Counted from the first letter of the stretch, positions 1-8,677 are shown. The stretch is DNA of 64,000 bases from Phycisphaeraceae bacterium (GCA_020639135.1 JACKHE010000001.1:186001-250000), one strand, 5' to 3'. A program made the numbers and translations. The notes: generated by a model not told the origin, from the sequence alone.

Positions 1-2
1 TC

Positions 3-443
3 GAGCTGGACCGGATCGACGCGAGGGCGGGGATCATCACCACGCTGCCGCACACCTCGGCCGGGCTGGCGACGCCGTGGATCGGCGATGAATCCACGAT
101 CGAGCAAGAGTTCGAGGGGCTGCTGAACCGTCAGCAGCGGATGGTGCGGGTGGTGTTCACACCGATCGATGACGCGACCGGCGGTGAATCGGGCGCCCCG
201 GACGCCAATGATCGGGCGTGGCGCGCGCGGGTCGAGGCGACGGTCGAACGGATCCACCGGGTCGGGTTCCGGCCCTCGCCGGCGTCGGTTCGCCTGAGCA
301 GCGTCGCCGGGTACGGCCTGCAGGACAATGGGGACGATGACGCCGCGTGGACCACGACGCCGATCGGCAGGGACGAGCGGTACGAGGCCAGGATTGTCGA
401 GCGATTGATTCATCGAACCATGGAGCGGCGCCCCAAGAAATAG
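3..443 (+). CDS. Hypothetical protein, 3' end only (partial)
   Basis: The reading frame is open from the window edge to a TAG stop at 441-443, so only the last 146 codons are present. The visible part contains an acidic, Asp-rich middle and a basic C-terminus ending in RRPKK. No signal peptide, membrane segment or catalytic motif can be seen in this portion. An internal Met exists at 141, but the frame is open and equally protein-like upstream of it, so the gene most likely starts outside the window. I do not recognise the family. Confidence 0.6.
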   Translation, partial: ELDRIDARAGIITTLPHTSAGLATPWIGDESTIEQEFEGLLNRQQRMVRVVFTPIDDATGGESGAPDANDRAWRARVEATVERIHRVGFRPSPASVRLSSVAGYGLQDNGDDDAAWTTTPIGRDERYEARIVERLIHRTMERRPKK

Positions 444-893
444 GGGAGCGCGGGCTTGCCGGCTGGCGCTACGAACAATCGCGCCCGCCAGCCATCAGAT
501 CCACCAGATTCAATGGAATCACTCCCCACTCGAAATGGTGACTGTGTGTTGGGTTGCGATTGGCACGGGATGACAACGACAGTGAGACTCGGACAGCGCA
601 ACTCGCACAGCTTCGGGCGGCCGATCGGGAGCGTGTACGCATTTCTCCGCACACCGATCCGGCCTGACGCCCGTCGTCAAAGATTGTCGATCAGGATGGC
701 TTTTTTTTCGTGCCATCCGGTTCGAGTCTGATACACTCCCTGTCCGATCTGGTATTGGAATGATGAGTCGTTTCGGTTTATTCTGATCCGGCTTCGGCGA
801 TGCGCGTGTCGATTGTTCTTGTGTCGCTACGACAACTGATCCCGGCAGTCACCACCTCCCTGAAGGAAGAGAGATCGTTCAGGAGAGTGCGTT
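444..893. other. 450-base non-coding leader region of the LuxR-type gene
   Basis: No convincing protein gene is seen here; the short open frames overlap each other and look like chance. It holds a hairpin with stem GGATGGC (694-700) and GCCATCC (712-718) whose loop is a run of eight T, and a -10-like TACACT at 732-737. If that is the promoter, the downstream TTG-started gene carries a leader of about 150 bases. Confidence 0.4.
732..737 (+). promoter_or_regulatory. Candidate -10 box of the LuxR-type gene
   Basis: TACACT matches the hexamer found before many genes in this window, but here it lies about 156 bases ahead of the start codon, which would give a long leader rather than a leaderless transcript. 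No clear -35 is visible. Confidence 0.35.
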
Positions 894-1736
894 TTGGAAA
901 CACGTCCCAGTCTGGAGCTTGCCACCACCCTCGCGGCCAACTGTTCGAGCCTCCCGGCGATCGCGACCTGCAACTGGTGCGAGACCGCCGCGAACCTGTT
1001 CAGTTCTGCGAGGCCGCGATGCGTGGCGATCGTGCGGTTTGTTGACCGCGAAGGCGACACCCCGCGCGAGGAGTCGTGGCCGAACATCGGCGTTTGCTGT
1101 CGCCCCGCCGATCCGGCGCTGGCCGAAAGCGCTCGTGACGCCATGGAGCGGCTGCGTCCCTGCCTGCAGATGATCCCGGTCTGCGGCGAGGACGACGACG
1201 GGGAGCCCTGCAACTCAAAGGCGTTCCGGTTTGATCCCGACGAAGCAGCCGGAGATCCCATGATGCCGATGCTCGCCGCGCTCGGCGCGAGGTCGGCGAT
1301 CCTGGCGATGCGTCAGATCGACCGGGCGCGGGGCGTGAACCTCTGCGTCCTCATCGCGGATCGATCGACGACCGGGGCGCTGGATTTCGACGATGACGAT
1401 GCGCAGGCGCTGTGCGCGGTGATGCGGCTCGTCGCTGATCGTGCTGTGCAGGCGTACGTCCAGGCGCCGGGCGATTCGGTGGCGCCGCTGAACCTGCGCG
1501 AGGTCAAGGTCCTGGAGTCGCTGACGCAGGGGATGACCATCCGCGAGATCGCTGGCGAGATGCACCGCAGCACGCACACGATCCACGACTACCTCAAGTC
1601 GATGCACCGCAAGATCGGCGTCGGCTGCCGGGCGGAGCTGATCGCCAGGGCCTCAGGGCGGTTCGAGCCCAGGAGCGCACCGGAGCCGGGGTCGGAGGAT
1701 CGGCGTGAATCGATCCCGCAGCCCGCGGCGCGGTGA
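894..1736 (+). CDS. LuxR-family transcriptional regulator with unassigned sensor half
   Basis: A 280-residue protein. The last ~65 residues before the tail form a LuxR/GerE helix-turn-helix (NLREVKVLESLTQGMTIREI, then a recognition helix with STHTIHDYLKSMHRKIG), which binds DNA. The N-terminal ~200 residues are Cys- and Asp-rich and could be a diverged GAF-like sensor, but no family is certain and no receiver aspartate pocket is evident. The start is a TTG at 894, supported by AGGAG at 881-885 eight bases upstream. The gene stands alone behind a long untranslated leader, so post-transcriptional control is possible. The DNA-binding call is firm; the ligand or signal is unknown. Confidence 0.8.
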   Translation: METRPSLELATTLAANCSSLPAIATCNWCETAANLFSSARPRCVAIVRFVDREGDTPREESWPNIGVCCRPADPALAESARDAMERLRPCLQMIPVCGEDDDGEPCNSKAFRFDPDEAAGDPMMPMLAALGARSAILAMRQIDRARGVNLCVLIADRSTTGALDFDDDDAQALCAVMRLVADRAVQAYVQAPGDSVAPLNLREVKVLESLTQGMTIREIAGEMHRSTHTIHDYLKSMHRKIGVGCRAELIARASGRFEPRSAPEPGSEDRRESIPQPAAR

Positions 1737-1787
1737 TCGCCCCGGGGCGGGTTTGCCCGGGCCCCGACGATCGGCTCCAATGCGTTG

Positions 1788-2507
1788 ATGAACGACGACG
1801 CCGGATCACCGTCCGATGCTCCGACGCTGCGCGCCGCCAGACAGCAGGTCGAGACGTCGATGCTGCTGGGCGTCGCGTTCGTCCCGGTGTCGCCAGCGGC
1901 GCCCGTGGTGATGCCCGGGAGCGGGGATCATCGCGCCGAGAAGCAGCGGCTGCTGGACGAGCTACGCGCGCGGTACGAGCGGGAGAGCCCGCTGGTCCGC
2001 GAGATGCCGGGGTGGACGAACATCGTCTTCGGCGTGGGCGACCCTGATGCGCGGCTGATGTTTGTGGGCGAGGCGCCGGGCGCGGACGAGGACGCGCAGG
2101 GCGTTCCATTCGTGGGCCGATCAGGTCAGTTGCTGACGAAGATGATCGAGGCGATGGGGCTGTCGCGGGACGCGGTGTACATCGCCAACGTGCTCAAGGT
2201 GCGCCCACCCGGGAACCGGACGCCGACAATCGACGAGGCGAGCAAGGACGGCCCGTTCCTTCGCGAGCAGATCCGGATCATCGGGCCCGAGGTGATCGTG
2301 ACGCTGGGCAAGCCGGCGGCGAACCTGCTGCTGGAGAACTCCGAGGCGATGGGCAAGATGCGGGGACACTGGCGCGAGTACGAGGGCGTGCCGGTGATGC
2401 CGACGTACCACCCGGCGTTCCTGCTTCGCTCGTACACCGAGGAGAACCGGCGGAAGGTGTGGTCAGACCTCTCGCAGGTCGTCGATCGGCTGGGGCTGCG
2501 GGGCTGA
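1788..2507 (+). CDS. Family-4-like uracil-DNA glycosylase lacking Fe-S cysteines
   Basis: About 239 residues. The core is clearly of the uracil-DNA glycosylase superfamily: [20 protein letters not shown] around residue 95, [12 protein letters not shown] around 137 and the C-terminal YHPAFLLR around 208. Family 4 enzymes remove uracil from DNA and carry a [4Fe-4S] cluster held by four cysteines. This protein has no cysteine anywhere: the N-terminal CxxC position reads REMPGWTN, and the two later sites read as K and G. A ~70-residue Ala/Pro-rich N-terminal extension replaces the usual short start. ATG at 1788 is chosen; a TTG lies one codon earlier. Base-excision repair is the likely role, with altered architecture. 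Confidence 0.8.
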   Translation: MNDDAGSPSDAPTLRAARQQVETSMLLGVAFVPVSPAAPVVMPGSGDHRAEKQRLLDELRARYERESPLVREMPGWTNIVFGVGDPDARLMFVGEAPGADEDAQGVPFVGRSGQLLTKMIEAMGLSRDAVYIANVLKVRPPGNRTPTIDEASKDGPFLREQIRIIGPEVIVTLGKPAANLLLENSEAMGKMRGHWREYEGVPVMPTYHPAFLLRSYTEENRRKVWSDLSQVVDRLGLRG

Positions 2508-2587
2508 CCCCCCTACCCGCGGGTGTCCGGGGCTGATTTCAGAAAAAAACCAGGGTCCGGAATATCGCTCCCGGCGCCGAGGTTCCA

Positions 2588-2693
2588 GCAGGGACAGCGA
2601 TCGGTGATGGACGCGATCGTCTGGAAGTCCCTGCATCGCCCCCCACGAGGCCTGGCCGTCGAACACGACACGCGTTCGAGGCCAGGCTTTTTT
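2588..2693 (+). ncRNA. Candidate small structured RNA ending in a terminator
   Basis: Hairpin 1 pairs GCAGGGAC (2588-2595) with GTCCCTGC (2627-2634), with an inner helix CGATCG (2598-2603) against CGATCG (2614-2619). It is followed by a Rho-independent terminator (2650-2693). The block lies 80 bases beyond the glycosylase stop, so it may be either a processed 3' UTR or an independent RNA. No known RNA family was recognised; the SRP and 6S signatures were looked for and not found. Confidence 0.3.
2650..2693 (+). terminator. Rho-independent terminator after the glycosylase gene
   Basis: GCCTGGCC (2650-2657) pairs with GGCCAGGC (2680-2687), extended by GTCGAAC against GTTCGA towards the loop, and followed by a run of T to 2693 on the plus strand. 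Confidence 0.8.
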
Positions 2694-2717
2694 CTGCGCC
2701 GGGCGTGCGGGGAATCG

Positions 2718-3221
2718 TCAGGGGAGCCGTGGTGTCGTGGATTCACCCAGTTCGAGCGGGGTGTCCGGCGCGAGCGCGGACAGGGTGCAGACCACGTAGC
2801 CCTTGAGCCGGCCGGTCTCGGCGTCGTAGGTCGTCTCGAACATCATCTCGACGGGGGTCCCGACACCGATGCCGTCCAGGCTCACACCCTCGGCGATCGG
2901 GAACGCCATGGTCATCGAGCGCATGCCCATCCGATCGTTGTCCGGTGACATCGAGGCGCGGAACTCCGGGATCGCCTCGTGGCGGACCATGAACTCCTGC
3001 GCCGGGTGGTCGGCGTCGCCGGGGAGCTGCGTGACGCGGCCGCGGACGGTGTATTCGACGCGTGTGTCGGGATTGGCGGCGGGGGCCGCGGCCTGCGGGT
3101 TGGCCGGGGTTGTCCTGCCGCAACCGGTCAGGATCAGCGGCGTGAACGCGGAGAGCAGCAGCGCGCACAGACGCGGCGCTCGGGAAGCCGGGCGCTTCGT
3201 GGCTTGCGGTGCTGTGGTCAT
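2718..3221 (-). CDS. CusF-like copper-binding lipoprotein
   Basis: A 167-residue protein starting MTTAPQATKR. A basic, hydrophobic leader ends in the lipobox LTGC around residue 32, so it is probably an outer- or inner-membrane-anchored lipoprotein facing the periplasm. The mature part has the pattern of CusF/YdeJ-type copper-binding domains: YTVRGRVTQLP, then HEAIPEF and, after an unusual insert, MGMRSMTMAFPIAEGV and a VEMMFET strand. The Met-rich MGMRSMTM stretch is a plausible Cu(I) ligand set. No efflux partner (CusABC or a P-type ATPase) is nearby. The ATG at 3221 is preferred because the upstream frame runs into the next gene. Confidence 0.65.
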   Translation of the reverse strand: MTTAPQATKRPASRAPRLCALLLSAFTPLILTGCGRTTPANPQAAAPAANPDTRVEYTVRGRVTQLPGDADHPAQEFMVRHEAIPEFRASMSPDNDRMGMRSMTMAFPIAEGVSLDGIGVGTPVEMMFETTYDAETGRLKGYVVCTLSALAPDTPLELGESTTPRLP

Positions 3222-3261
3222 TGGCGGAGAAGCGAAGAAACGAGACGCCGGCGCCGGTGTA

Positions 3262-3588
3262 TCAGCCGGCCTTGAACTCGATGTACTGCTCGACGCTGCG
3301 GAGATCGCCGGCGAGGTTGGGCAGCCAGGGCATGGTCCAGGTGGCGCCACGCTCGACCCGGGCGACCTTGGCGACGCGGCGGCGGACGGCCCAGGGCCGC
3401 TTGCCGCGGGAGCGGACGACGAGGTTGTCGAGGCGGAACTTCTGGGCGCCCTTGAGCCGCTTCTTGACCGCGGGGTCCTGGCGCATCAGGCGGGCGATCG
3501 TCTGGCGATCGTCCTCGGTCCTGGGCTCGGCGGTGACGGTGCAGGTCAGGGTCTGACCGGGCTTGATGGCGTCGAATGCGGTGGACAT
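3262..3588 (-). CDS. Small basic conserved-looking hypothetical protein
   Basis: A 108-residue soluble protein beginning MSTAFDAIKPGQTLTCTV. It is strongly basic in the middle (VKKRLKGAQKFRLDN, RSRGKRPWAVRRRVAK) and ends in a more acidic, aromatic tail. There is no signal peptide or membrane span. The start is set at 3588 because the region further upstream reads as low-complexity non-coding sequence and overlaps the promoter of the divergent MEMO1 gene. The composition would suit nucleic-acid binding, but that is only inference; the family was not recognised. Confidence 0.55.
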   Translation of the reverse strand: MSTAFDAIKPGQTLTCTVTAEPRTEDDRQTIARLMRQDPAVKKRLKGAQKFRLDNLVVRSRGKRPWAVRRRVAKVARVERGATWTMPWLPNLAGDLRSVEQYIEFKAG

Positions 3589-3804
3589 CGCAAGGCGTCC
3601 TGATCTGGGGTTGAGCTCGTCCGGTCCCTGGGTCGGGTTTCCGCGGTGATCCACCACGCGCGGCTCCGGTGATGAGGGGGAGTGTAGCGCCCGGGGAACG
3701 GAAATCCATGCCGGGAAATCGGGGCTCAACCCCGGAATCGGGCTCAGATCGCGTCCGGGATGGACCGAAAACACGGGACGCGTCGCCCCCCGATCCGGCG
3801 CGAC

Positions 3805-3810
3805 TACACT
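3805..3810 (+). promoter_or_regulatory. Candidate -10 box of the MEMO1 gene
   Basis: TACACT lies 26 bases before the ATG, followed by GGAGG at 3825-3829, seven bases from the start. This gene therefore looks leadered, unlike several neighbours with the same hexamer. Confidence 0.45.
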
Positions 3811-3836
3811 CCCACGCACCGAGCGGAGGAAACCCG

Positions 3837-5204
3837 ATGAGCGAAGCACGATACACGGACGAGGCCCCCAAGTTCGATCCCAACGCGGCGCACATGACCC
3901 AGCCGAAACTCCGCCCGGTCAGGGGATTCCCCTACCGGCACGAGGATCAGACCTTCCTGGGTCTGGCCGACGCGCAGCAGATCTCGGACAAGATCCTGTA
4001 CACCGCCCCGGCGGCCCAGATGATCCTGCCGCACATGACCGGGGAGAAGGACCTGGACGCGATCGTCACGGAGGTCGGGCAGGGCCTGACCCGGGAGATG
4101 CTCGAGACCCTGGTGGCCCAGCTGGATTTCGCGGGGCTGCTCGAGGGCCCGGTCTTCGACGAGCTGCTGGCCCGGGTCCGGGAGGATTACGAGTCGTCCG
4201 ACCTGCTGCCGCCCGGGGCGAGCGAGATGTTCACGAAGATGGTCGTGAATCAGACGCTCGACCGCACGCTCGGCGAGCCGGTGTCCGACGAGGAGCTGGA
4301 GCAGCACGCCGCGGAGTCGGTCGCCAAGCAGTTCGACAAGTGGATCGACGAGATCCTCAAGGACGCGGAGGACCCGAGCTTCCACGAGCTGCCCCACGCG
4401 ATCATCGCGCCGCACATCGACTACCCGAGGGGCTGGCAGAGTTACGCGTCGGTGTACGGTCGCCTGCGCGTCGTGGACCGGCCCGACCGGGTGATCATCC
4501 TCGGAACGAACCACTTCGGTCGCGGCACTGGCGTGGTGGGCTGCGACAAGGGGTACGAGACGCCGCTGGGGCCCTGCCAACTGGACACGGAGGCGCTCGA
4601 GACGCTCAAGAACGAGCTGGGCGACGCGAACGCCGACCGGCTTCTCGAGCACCGCTACGACCACGAGCGGGAGCACTCCGTCGAGTGCCAGCTGATGTGG
4701 CTGCAGCACGTGTTCGGCCCGGACGAGAAGGGCGAGCACATCAAGACGCTCGGGATCCTCGTGCACGACCCGACGGTGAACAACGGCGAGAGCTACGACG
4801 GGAACGGGCTGGCGTTCGAGCCCTTCGTCGCGGCGCTGAAGCGGACGATCGAGTCGCTGCCGGGGCGGACGCTGGTGATCGCCAGCGCGGACCTGAGCCA
4901 CGTCGGCCCGCAGCACGGCGACCCCAAGCCGCTGGCGGGCGAGGAGCAGGAGATCGTCCAGGCGCGCAACCGCGTGGTGGCGCACGACCAGGAGATGCTG
5001 GGCCACGTCGCGAAGGGATCGGCGGACGAGCTGATCTCGGCGATGGCGTGGATGCAGAACCCGACGCGCTGGTGCAGCGTCGGGTGCGTCAGCGCGATGC
5101 TCAAGGCGGTGGACGCCGACGACATCAAGATGATCCAGTACACCGCGTCGATGGACCCCGGCGGGATGTCGATGGTGACGTCCTGCGCCGCGGCGTTGTT
5201 CTGA
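3837..5204 (+). CDS. MEMO1 family protein (AmmeMemoRadiSam system protein B)
   Basis: A 455-residue protein. Residues ~150-455 are a MEMO1 domain with its metal-site signatures: [12 protein letters not shown] (~188), LGTNHFG (~222), [15 protein letters not shown] (~285), ASADLSH (~350) and SVGCVSAML with the conserved Cys (~418). MEMO-like proteins are related to nonheme-iron dioxygenases; bacterial versions usually accompany AMMECR1 and a radical SAM protein, neither of which is next to this gene. The first ~140 residues are an extension resembling a winged-helix PqqD-like fold. The start at 3837 has a GGAGG site at good spacing. The biochemical role is unknown. Confidence 0.85.
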   Translation: MSEARYTDEAPKFDPNAAHMTQPKLRPVRGFPYRHEDQTFLGLADAQQISDKILYTAPAAQMILPHMTGEKDLDAIVTEVGQGLTREMLETLVAQLDFAGLLEGPVFDELLARVREDYESSDLLPPGASEMFTKMVVNQTLDRTLGEPVSDEELEQHAAESVAKQFDKWIDEILKDAEDPSFHELPHAIIAPHIDYPRGWQSYASVYGRLRVVDRPDRVIILGTNHFGRGTGVVGCDKGYETPLGPCQLDTEALETLKNELGDANADRLLEHRYDHEREHSVECQLMWLQHVFGPDEKGEHIKTLGILVHDPTVNNGESYDGNGLAFEPFVAALKRTIESLPGRTLVIASADLSHVGPQHGDPKPLAGEEQEIVQARNRVVAHDQEMLGHVAKGSADELISAMAWMQNPTRWCSVGCVSAMLKAVDADDIKMIQYTASMDPGGMSMVTSCAAALF

Positions 5205-5229
5205 TCCCCCCGCTCGTTCCCGATCCACA

Positions 5230-5715
5230 ATGAAAGCGCTGCTCCAGCGCGTCACACGCGCATCGGTCACGGTCGGCCCCGACGAGAACCCGGCGGGGGA
5301 CGGGACGCCGTACGTGCGCGAGATCGGGCACGGTCTGCTGGCGCTGGTGGGCGTCGAGCGTGGCGACGGCCGGGCGGAGGCGGACTGGCTGTGCGACAAA
5401 GCGGCGGCGCTGCGCATCTTCCGCGACGACGAGGGGAGGATGAACCGCAGCGTTCTGGACGTCGGCGGGGACGTGCTGGTGATCAGCCAGTTCACACTGG
5501 CCGGCGATGCGCGGAAGGGGACGAGGCCGAGCTTTGTCGGGGCCGCGGACCCCGAGGTCGCGGCTCCGCTGGTGGAGCGGTTCGCGCAGCGGTTTCGTGA
5601 ACGGCACGGGCTGCTGGCGCCGACGGGGGTGTTCGGCGCAATGATGCGGGTGGAGCTTGTCAACGACGGTCCGGTGACGCTGATGCTGGAGCGATCGCCG
5701 GGTCGGCCGGCCTGA
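5230..5715 (+). CDS. dtd: D-aminoacyl-tRNA deacylase
   Basis: A 161-residue protein that hydrolyses D-amino acids wrongly attached to tRNA (proofreading in the cytoplasm). Signatures are [13 protein letters not shown] at the N-terminus, [17 protein letters not shown] at ~86 and NDGPVT at ~145, the last corresponding to the cross-subunit Gly-cisPro loop of DTD. A 12-residue insertion ([12 protein letters not shown]) sits in the first beta hairpin. The gene starts 25 bases after the MEMO1 stop and is probably co-transcribed with it. The length fits the family (about 145-160). Confidence 0.93.
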   Translation: MKALLQRVTRASVTVGPDENPAGDGTPYVREIGHGLLALVGVERGDGRAEADWLCDKAAALRIFRDDEGRMNRSVLDVGGDVLVISQFTLAGDARKGTRPSFVGAADPEVAAPLVERFAQRFRERHGLLAPTGVFGAMMRVELVNDGPVTLMLERSPGRPA

Positions 5716-5734
5716 GTCGCCGGTATCAATGAAA

Positions 5735-5765
5735 CAGGGCGTGACGGGTAGGCCGTCACGCCCTG
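5735..5765 (-). terminator. Terminator T1 of secreted paralogue A
   Basis: A perfect 13-bp stem, CAGGGCGTGACGG / CCGTCACGCCCTG, loop GTAGG. Read on the minus strand it is followed by a T-rich run, so it serves the minus-strand gene; it also lies between convergent genes. Its lower nine pairs are identical in T2, T3 and T4. Confidence 0.85.
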
Positions 5766-5828
5766 CGAGCAATCAGATCGCTCCGGTGAGCGTCTTGTGC
5801 GATCGGATGCCGATCGGCCTGGGAACGA

Positions 5829-7004
5829 TCAGTTGCCGTTCCAGCCGAAGTTGCCGATCAGGATGCCGAGGTCGGCGGTGTTGGTGACGCCGTCCATGTT
5901 CAGGTCGCCGTGGTCGAGGGCGTTCTGCATGACGGTGACGTCTCCGGCGTTGCCGCTGTCGGCGGGGATCCCGCCGCTGTGCGGGTTGGTGACGTACACC
6001 TTCAGCGTGTAGCAGCCGGCGACGCCGTGGCCGTGCTTGGGCTCGGGGCACTCGACGGGAGCGCGGTCCTCCATGCCCGGGCCGAACTCCCACTCGTCGT
6101 TGAGGCCATTGAAGTTGTAGTCCGAGTAGCCGGTGACGGCGATGTTGATCTCACCGTTGGCGTCGGCGACGGCGCAGAGCTTGGAGTACACGTCTTCGTA
6201 GTCCTTGTCATCGTTGTGGTCGATGAGCGTGCAGGACTTGTCGAACCAGCCGAGCATGGCGTCGGTCTTCGTGCACTCGCAGTCGATGCCGCCGATCTGC
6301 TCGATGCAGTAGTCGCACAGGGGGACCAGGTTGGTCAGCTTGAAGTAGTCCACATCGCAGCGGATCTCGTTGTGCTCGAGGGCGTTGTCGATGTTGACGT
6401 GAACCCCGGTCGCGTCGGCGGGGACGGCGTAGTTGATGTAGAACGCCTCGGCGCCGGTGTGGAACTCGTCGGTGTACAGCTCGTAGCCGCACTCCGTGTT
6501 CATCTGGTCCGTGAACGTGACGTGCACCTCGAAGTAGCCCAGCTGGCCGTGGGGGCCGTTCTGGAAGAGGCCGTTGAAGACGCCGTCGAGGCCGTCGGGG
6601 CGGCCGGTGACGCCCAGGCGGAGGCTGCGGGTGCCGTCGCCGTTGTCGATGAAGCAGTCGCTGCCCCAGAGGCCGGAGGCCCAGCCGTTGCCGAGCTCGG
6701 AGCTGTTATCGTCGGCGGCGACGATGTGGTTGAGCTTGTCGAAGCACACCATGTAGGTGTCGGGCTGGCAGCCCAGCTCGTAACGCTTCTCGAGCTCGCC
6801 GTTGATGTAGGTGCAGTCGCCGGGGATCAGGATCTCCGTCCAGTCGAACGGGACGCAGTAATCCGGCGCGTCGCAGTCCTCGGGGCCGGTCGGAACGGCG
6901 CCGGTCTCGAAGGTGACGTACAGGCTGCTGGTGCTCGCCGCGGCGAAACACATGCCGGCGGTCGCGAGCGTGCCCGCGACGGCGGCGAAAGACTTCATGT
7001 TCAT
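5829..7004 (-). CDS. Secreted Cys-rich dockerin-tagged protein, paralogue A
   Basis: A 391-residue exported protein, one of four tandem paralogues. A signal peptide (MNMKSFAAVAGTLATAGMCF, cut near AAAS) is followed by SSLYVTFETGAVPTG and a Cys-rich block (DYCVPFDWTEILIPGDCTYI). Residues ~80-175 form a beta-sandwich-like unit (DDNSSELGNGWASGL, GVTGRPDGLDGVFNGLF, GPHGQLG) that recalls bacterial pre-peptidase C-terminal or DVUA0089-type domains. Residues ~225-345 look like a diverged second copy (GWFDKSCTLI, AVTGYSDYNFNGL, HGVAGCYTLKVYV). The tail is a one-loop dockerin-like tag (DLNMDGVTNTADLGILIGNF). ATG at 7004 has GGGAGGAG eight bases upstream. Paralogue A differs most in the linker before the tag. 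Function unknown; a surface or matrix component is my inference. Confidence 0.85.
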   Translation of the reverse strand: MNMKSFAAVAGTLATAGMCFAAASTSSLYVTFETGAVPTGPEDCDAPDYCVPFDWTEILIPGDCTYINGELEKRYELGCQPDTYMVCFDKLNHIVAADDNSSELGNGWASGLWGSDCFIDNGDGTRSLRLGVTGRPDGLDGVFNGLFQNGPHGQLGYFEVHVTFTDQMNTECGYELYTDEFHTGAEAFYINYAVPADATGVHVNIDNALEHNEIRCDVDYFKLTNLVPLCDYCIEQIGGIDCECTKTDAMLGWFDKSCTLIDHNDDKDYEDVYSKLCAVADANGEINIAVTGYSDYNFNGLNDEWEFGPGMEDRAPVECPEPKHGHGVAGCYTLKVYVTNPHSGGIPADSGNAGDVTVMQNALDHGDLNMDGVTNTADLGILIGNFGWNGN

Positions 7005-7183
7005 TGTTCACTCCTCCCAGAGTTCTCAGAAACCACCCCGAAGCGCCGCGTCGGGCGGCGCCAACCCATGCCAGGATTGTGATCGAAGCCCCGGCGATGA
7101 TCAACGTAAATCTCTATATTTGAAAGAGTTATGTCGATTGTGCGGGGGCTTATCGGCCGACGGACCACCCGGAAACCAACAAA

Positions 7184-7214
7184 CAGGGCGTGACGAGCGA
7201 GTCGTCACGCCCTG
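7184..7214 (-). terminator. Terminator T2 of secreted paralogue B
   Basis: Stem CAGGGCGTGACGA / TCGTCACGCCCTG, loop GCGAG, T-rich on the minus strand beyond it. The loop-closing pair is A-T where T1 has G-C, so both arms changed together. Confidence 0.85.
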
Positions 7215-7282
7215 CGTTGTGTGGTCAGAGTTCTCTCTTTCGAGAGGGTTCTTCAATCGGATCCTGAGTGATCAGGATTCGA

Positions 7283-8449
7283 TCAGTTCCCGTTCCAGCC
7301 GAAGTTGCCGATCAGGATACCGAGGTCGGCGGTGTTGGTGACGCCGTCCATGTTCAGGTCGCCGTGGTCGAGGGCGTTCTGCATGAGAACCGCATCGCCG
7401 CTGGCGCCAGCGCCATCGTTGGTGTTGCCGCTGTGGGGCGAGGTGACGTACACCTTGAGGGTGTAGCAGCCGGCGACGCCGTGGCCGGGCTTGGGCTCGG
7501 GGCACTCGACGGGAGCGCGGTTGTCGAGCCAGGCGCCTTCGAGGGCGTCATCGAGGCCGTTGAAGTTCCAGTCGGAGTTGCCGGTGACGGCGACGTTGAT
7601 CTCACCGTTGGCGTCGGCCACAGCGCAGAGCTTGGCGTAGCCGGCGACGGCGCCGCCCTCATCCTCGTGGAGGATGAGCGTGCAGGACTTGTCGAACCAG
7701 CCGAGCATGGCGTCGGTGGGACGGCACTCGCAGTCGATACCGGCGATCTGCTCGATGCAGTAGTCGCACAGGGGGACCAGGTTGGTCAGCTTGAAGAAGT
7801 CAACGTCGCAACGGACCTCGGTGTGGCCGACGGTGTTGTCGATGTTGATGTGGACGTCGGTCGCGTCGGCGGGGACGGCGTAGTTGATGTGGAACGCCTC
7901 GGCGCCGATCTGGAACTCATCCGAGTAAACCTCGGAGCCGACGGTGCTGCCCTGCGCGTTGCGGAACTCGACGTACACGTCGAAGGCGCCCAGCTGGCCG
8001 TGGGGGCCGTTCTGGAACAGACCGTTGAAGACGCCGTCGAGGCCGTCGGGACGGCCGGTGACGCCGATGCGGAGGCTGCGGGTGCCGTCGCCGTTATCGA
8101 CGAAGCAGTCGGAGCCCCAGATGCCGGAGGCCCAGCCGTTGCCGAGCTCGGAGCTGTTGTCATCGGAGTCGATGATGACGTTCTGCTTGTTGAAGCACAC
8201 CATGTAGGTGTCGGGCTCGCAGTCGTTGTCGTAACGCTTCTCGAGCTCGCCGTTGATGTAGGTGCAGTCGCCGGGGATCAGGATCTCCGTCCAATCGAAC
8301 GGGACGCAGTAATCCGGGGCATCGCAGTCGTAGTGGCCGGTCGGGACCGCACCGGTCTCGAACGTCACATAGAGGCTGCTGCCGCTCGCGTAACACATGC
8401 CCGCCGCGGCCATGATGGCGGCCGCAGCACAAAGGGTCTTCTTGTTCAT
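7283..8449 (-). CDS. Secreted Cys-rich dockerin-tagged protein, paralogue B
   Basis: A 388-residue member of the four-copy family, with the same order of parts as paralogue A: signal peptide (MNKKTLCAAAAIMAAAGMCY), Cys-rich N-block, two related beta-sandwich-like units and the terminal one-loop dockerin-like tag ending GNFGWNGN. Differences from A cluster in the strand after HGQLG (AFDVYVEFRNAQGSTVG), in the acidic loop HEDEGGAVAGYAK and in the Gly/Asp linker before the tag, whereas the core blocks are nearly identical. CxxC and CxC clusters (CDYCIEQIAGIDCEC) are kept, which suggests structural disulfides in an extracellular protein. GGGAGGAG precedes the ATG at 8449, and the 5' leader resembles that of A. 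Confidence 0.85.
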   Translation of the reverse strand: MNKKTLCAAAAIMAAAGMCYASGSSLYVTFETGAVPTGHYDCDAPDYCVPFDWTEILIPGDCTYINGELEKRYDNDCEPDTYMVCFNKQNVIIDSDDNSSELGNGWASGIWGSDCFVDNGDGTRSLRIGVTGRPDGLDGVFNGLFQNGPHGQLGAFDVYVEFRNAQGSTVGSEVYSDEFQIGAEAFHINYAVPADATDVHINIDNTVGHTEVRCDVDFFKLTNLVPLCDYCIEQIAGIDCECRPTDAMLGWFDKSCTLILHEDEGGAVAGYAKLCAVADANGEINVAVTGNSDWNFNGLDDALEGAWLDNRAPVECPEPKPGHGVAGCYTLKVYVTSPHSGNTNDGAGASGDAVLMQNALDHGDLNMDGVTNTADLGILIGNFGWNGN

Positions 8450-8646
8450 TGTTCACTCCTCCCAGAGCTTTACAGGTCCACCCCAAGGGCCGACACAATA
8501 CGGCCCTACGATCGTTGCATTGTGCGCATGCGGCGTTTTCGTTGCAATGGAAATATCTGTAAAATATAGACTTACAGTCGTTTGAAGGGGCGCTATCGGA
8601 CCGGTCGTGGGGAGATAACCGCGGTCGGGGTCCGACAACAAAGAAA

Positions 8647-8677
8647 CAGGGCGTGATGAGCTGGTCATCACGCCCTG
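8647..8677 (-). terminator. Terminator T3 of secreted paralogue C
   Basis: Stem CAGGGCGTGATGA / TCATCACGCCCTG, loop GCTGG, followed on the minus strand by TTTCTTTGTT. The pair at position 11 is T-A where T1 and T2 have C-G. Confidence 0.85.

Noticed and set aside
1655..1690. A GGTTCGAGCCC stretch resembling a tRNA T-arm
   Set aside because: It lies inside the LuxR coding sequence and no acceptor, D or anticodon arm can be folded around it.
2560..2640. SRP (4.5S) or 6S RNA in the glycosylase 3' region
   Set aside because: The GGUCAGG/GGAA/AGCA apical signature of SRP RNA and the long central bubble of 6S RNA are both absent.
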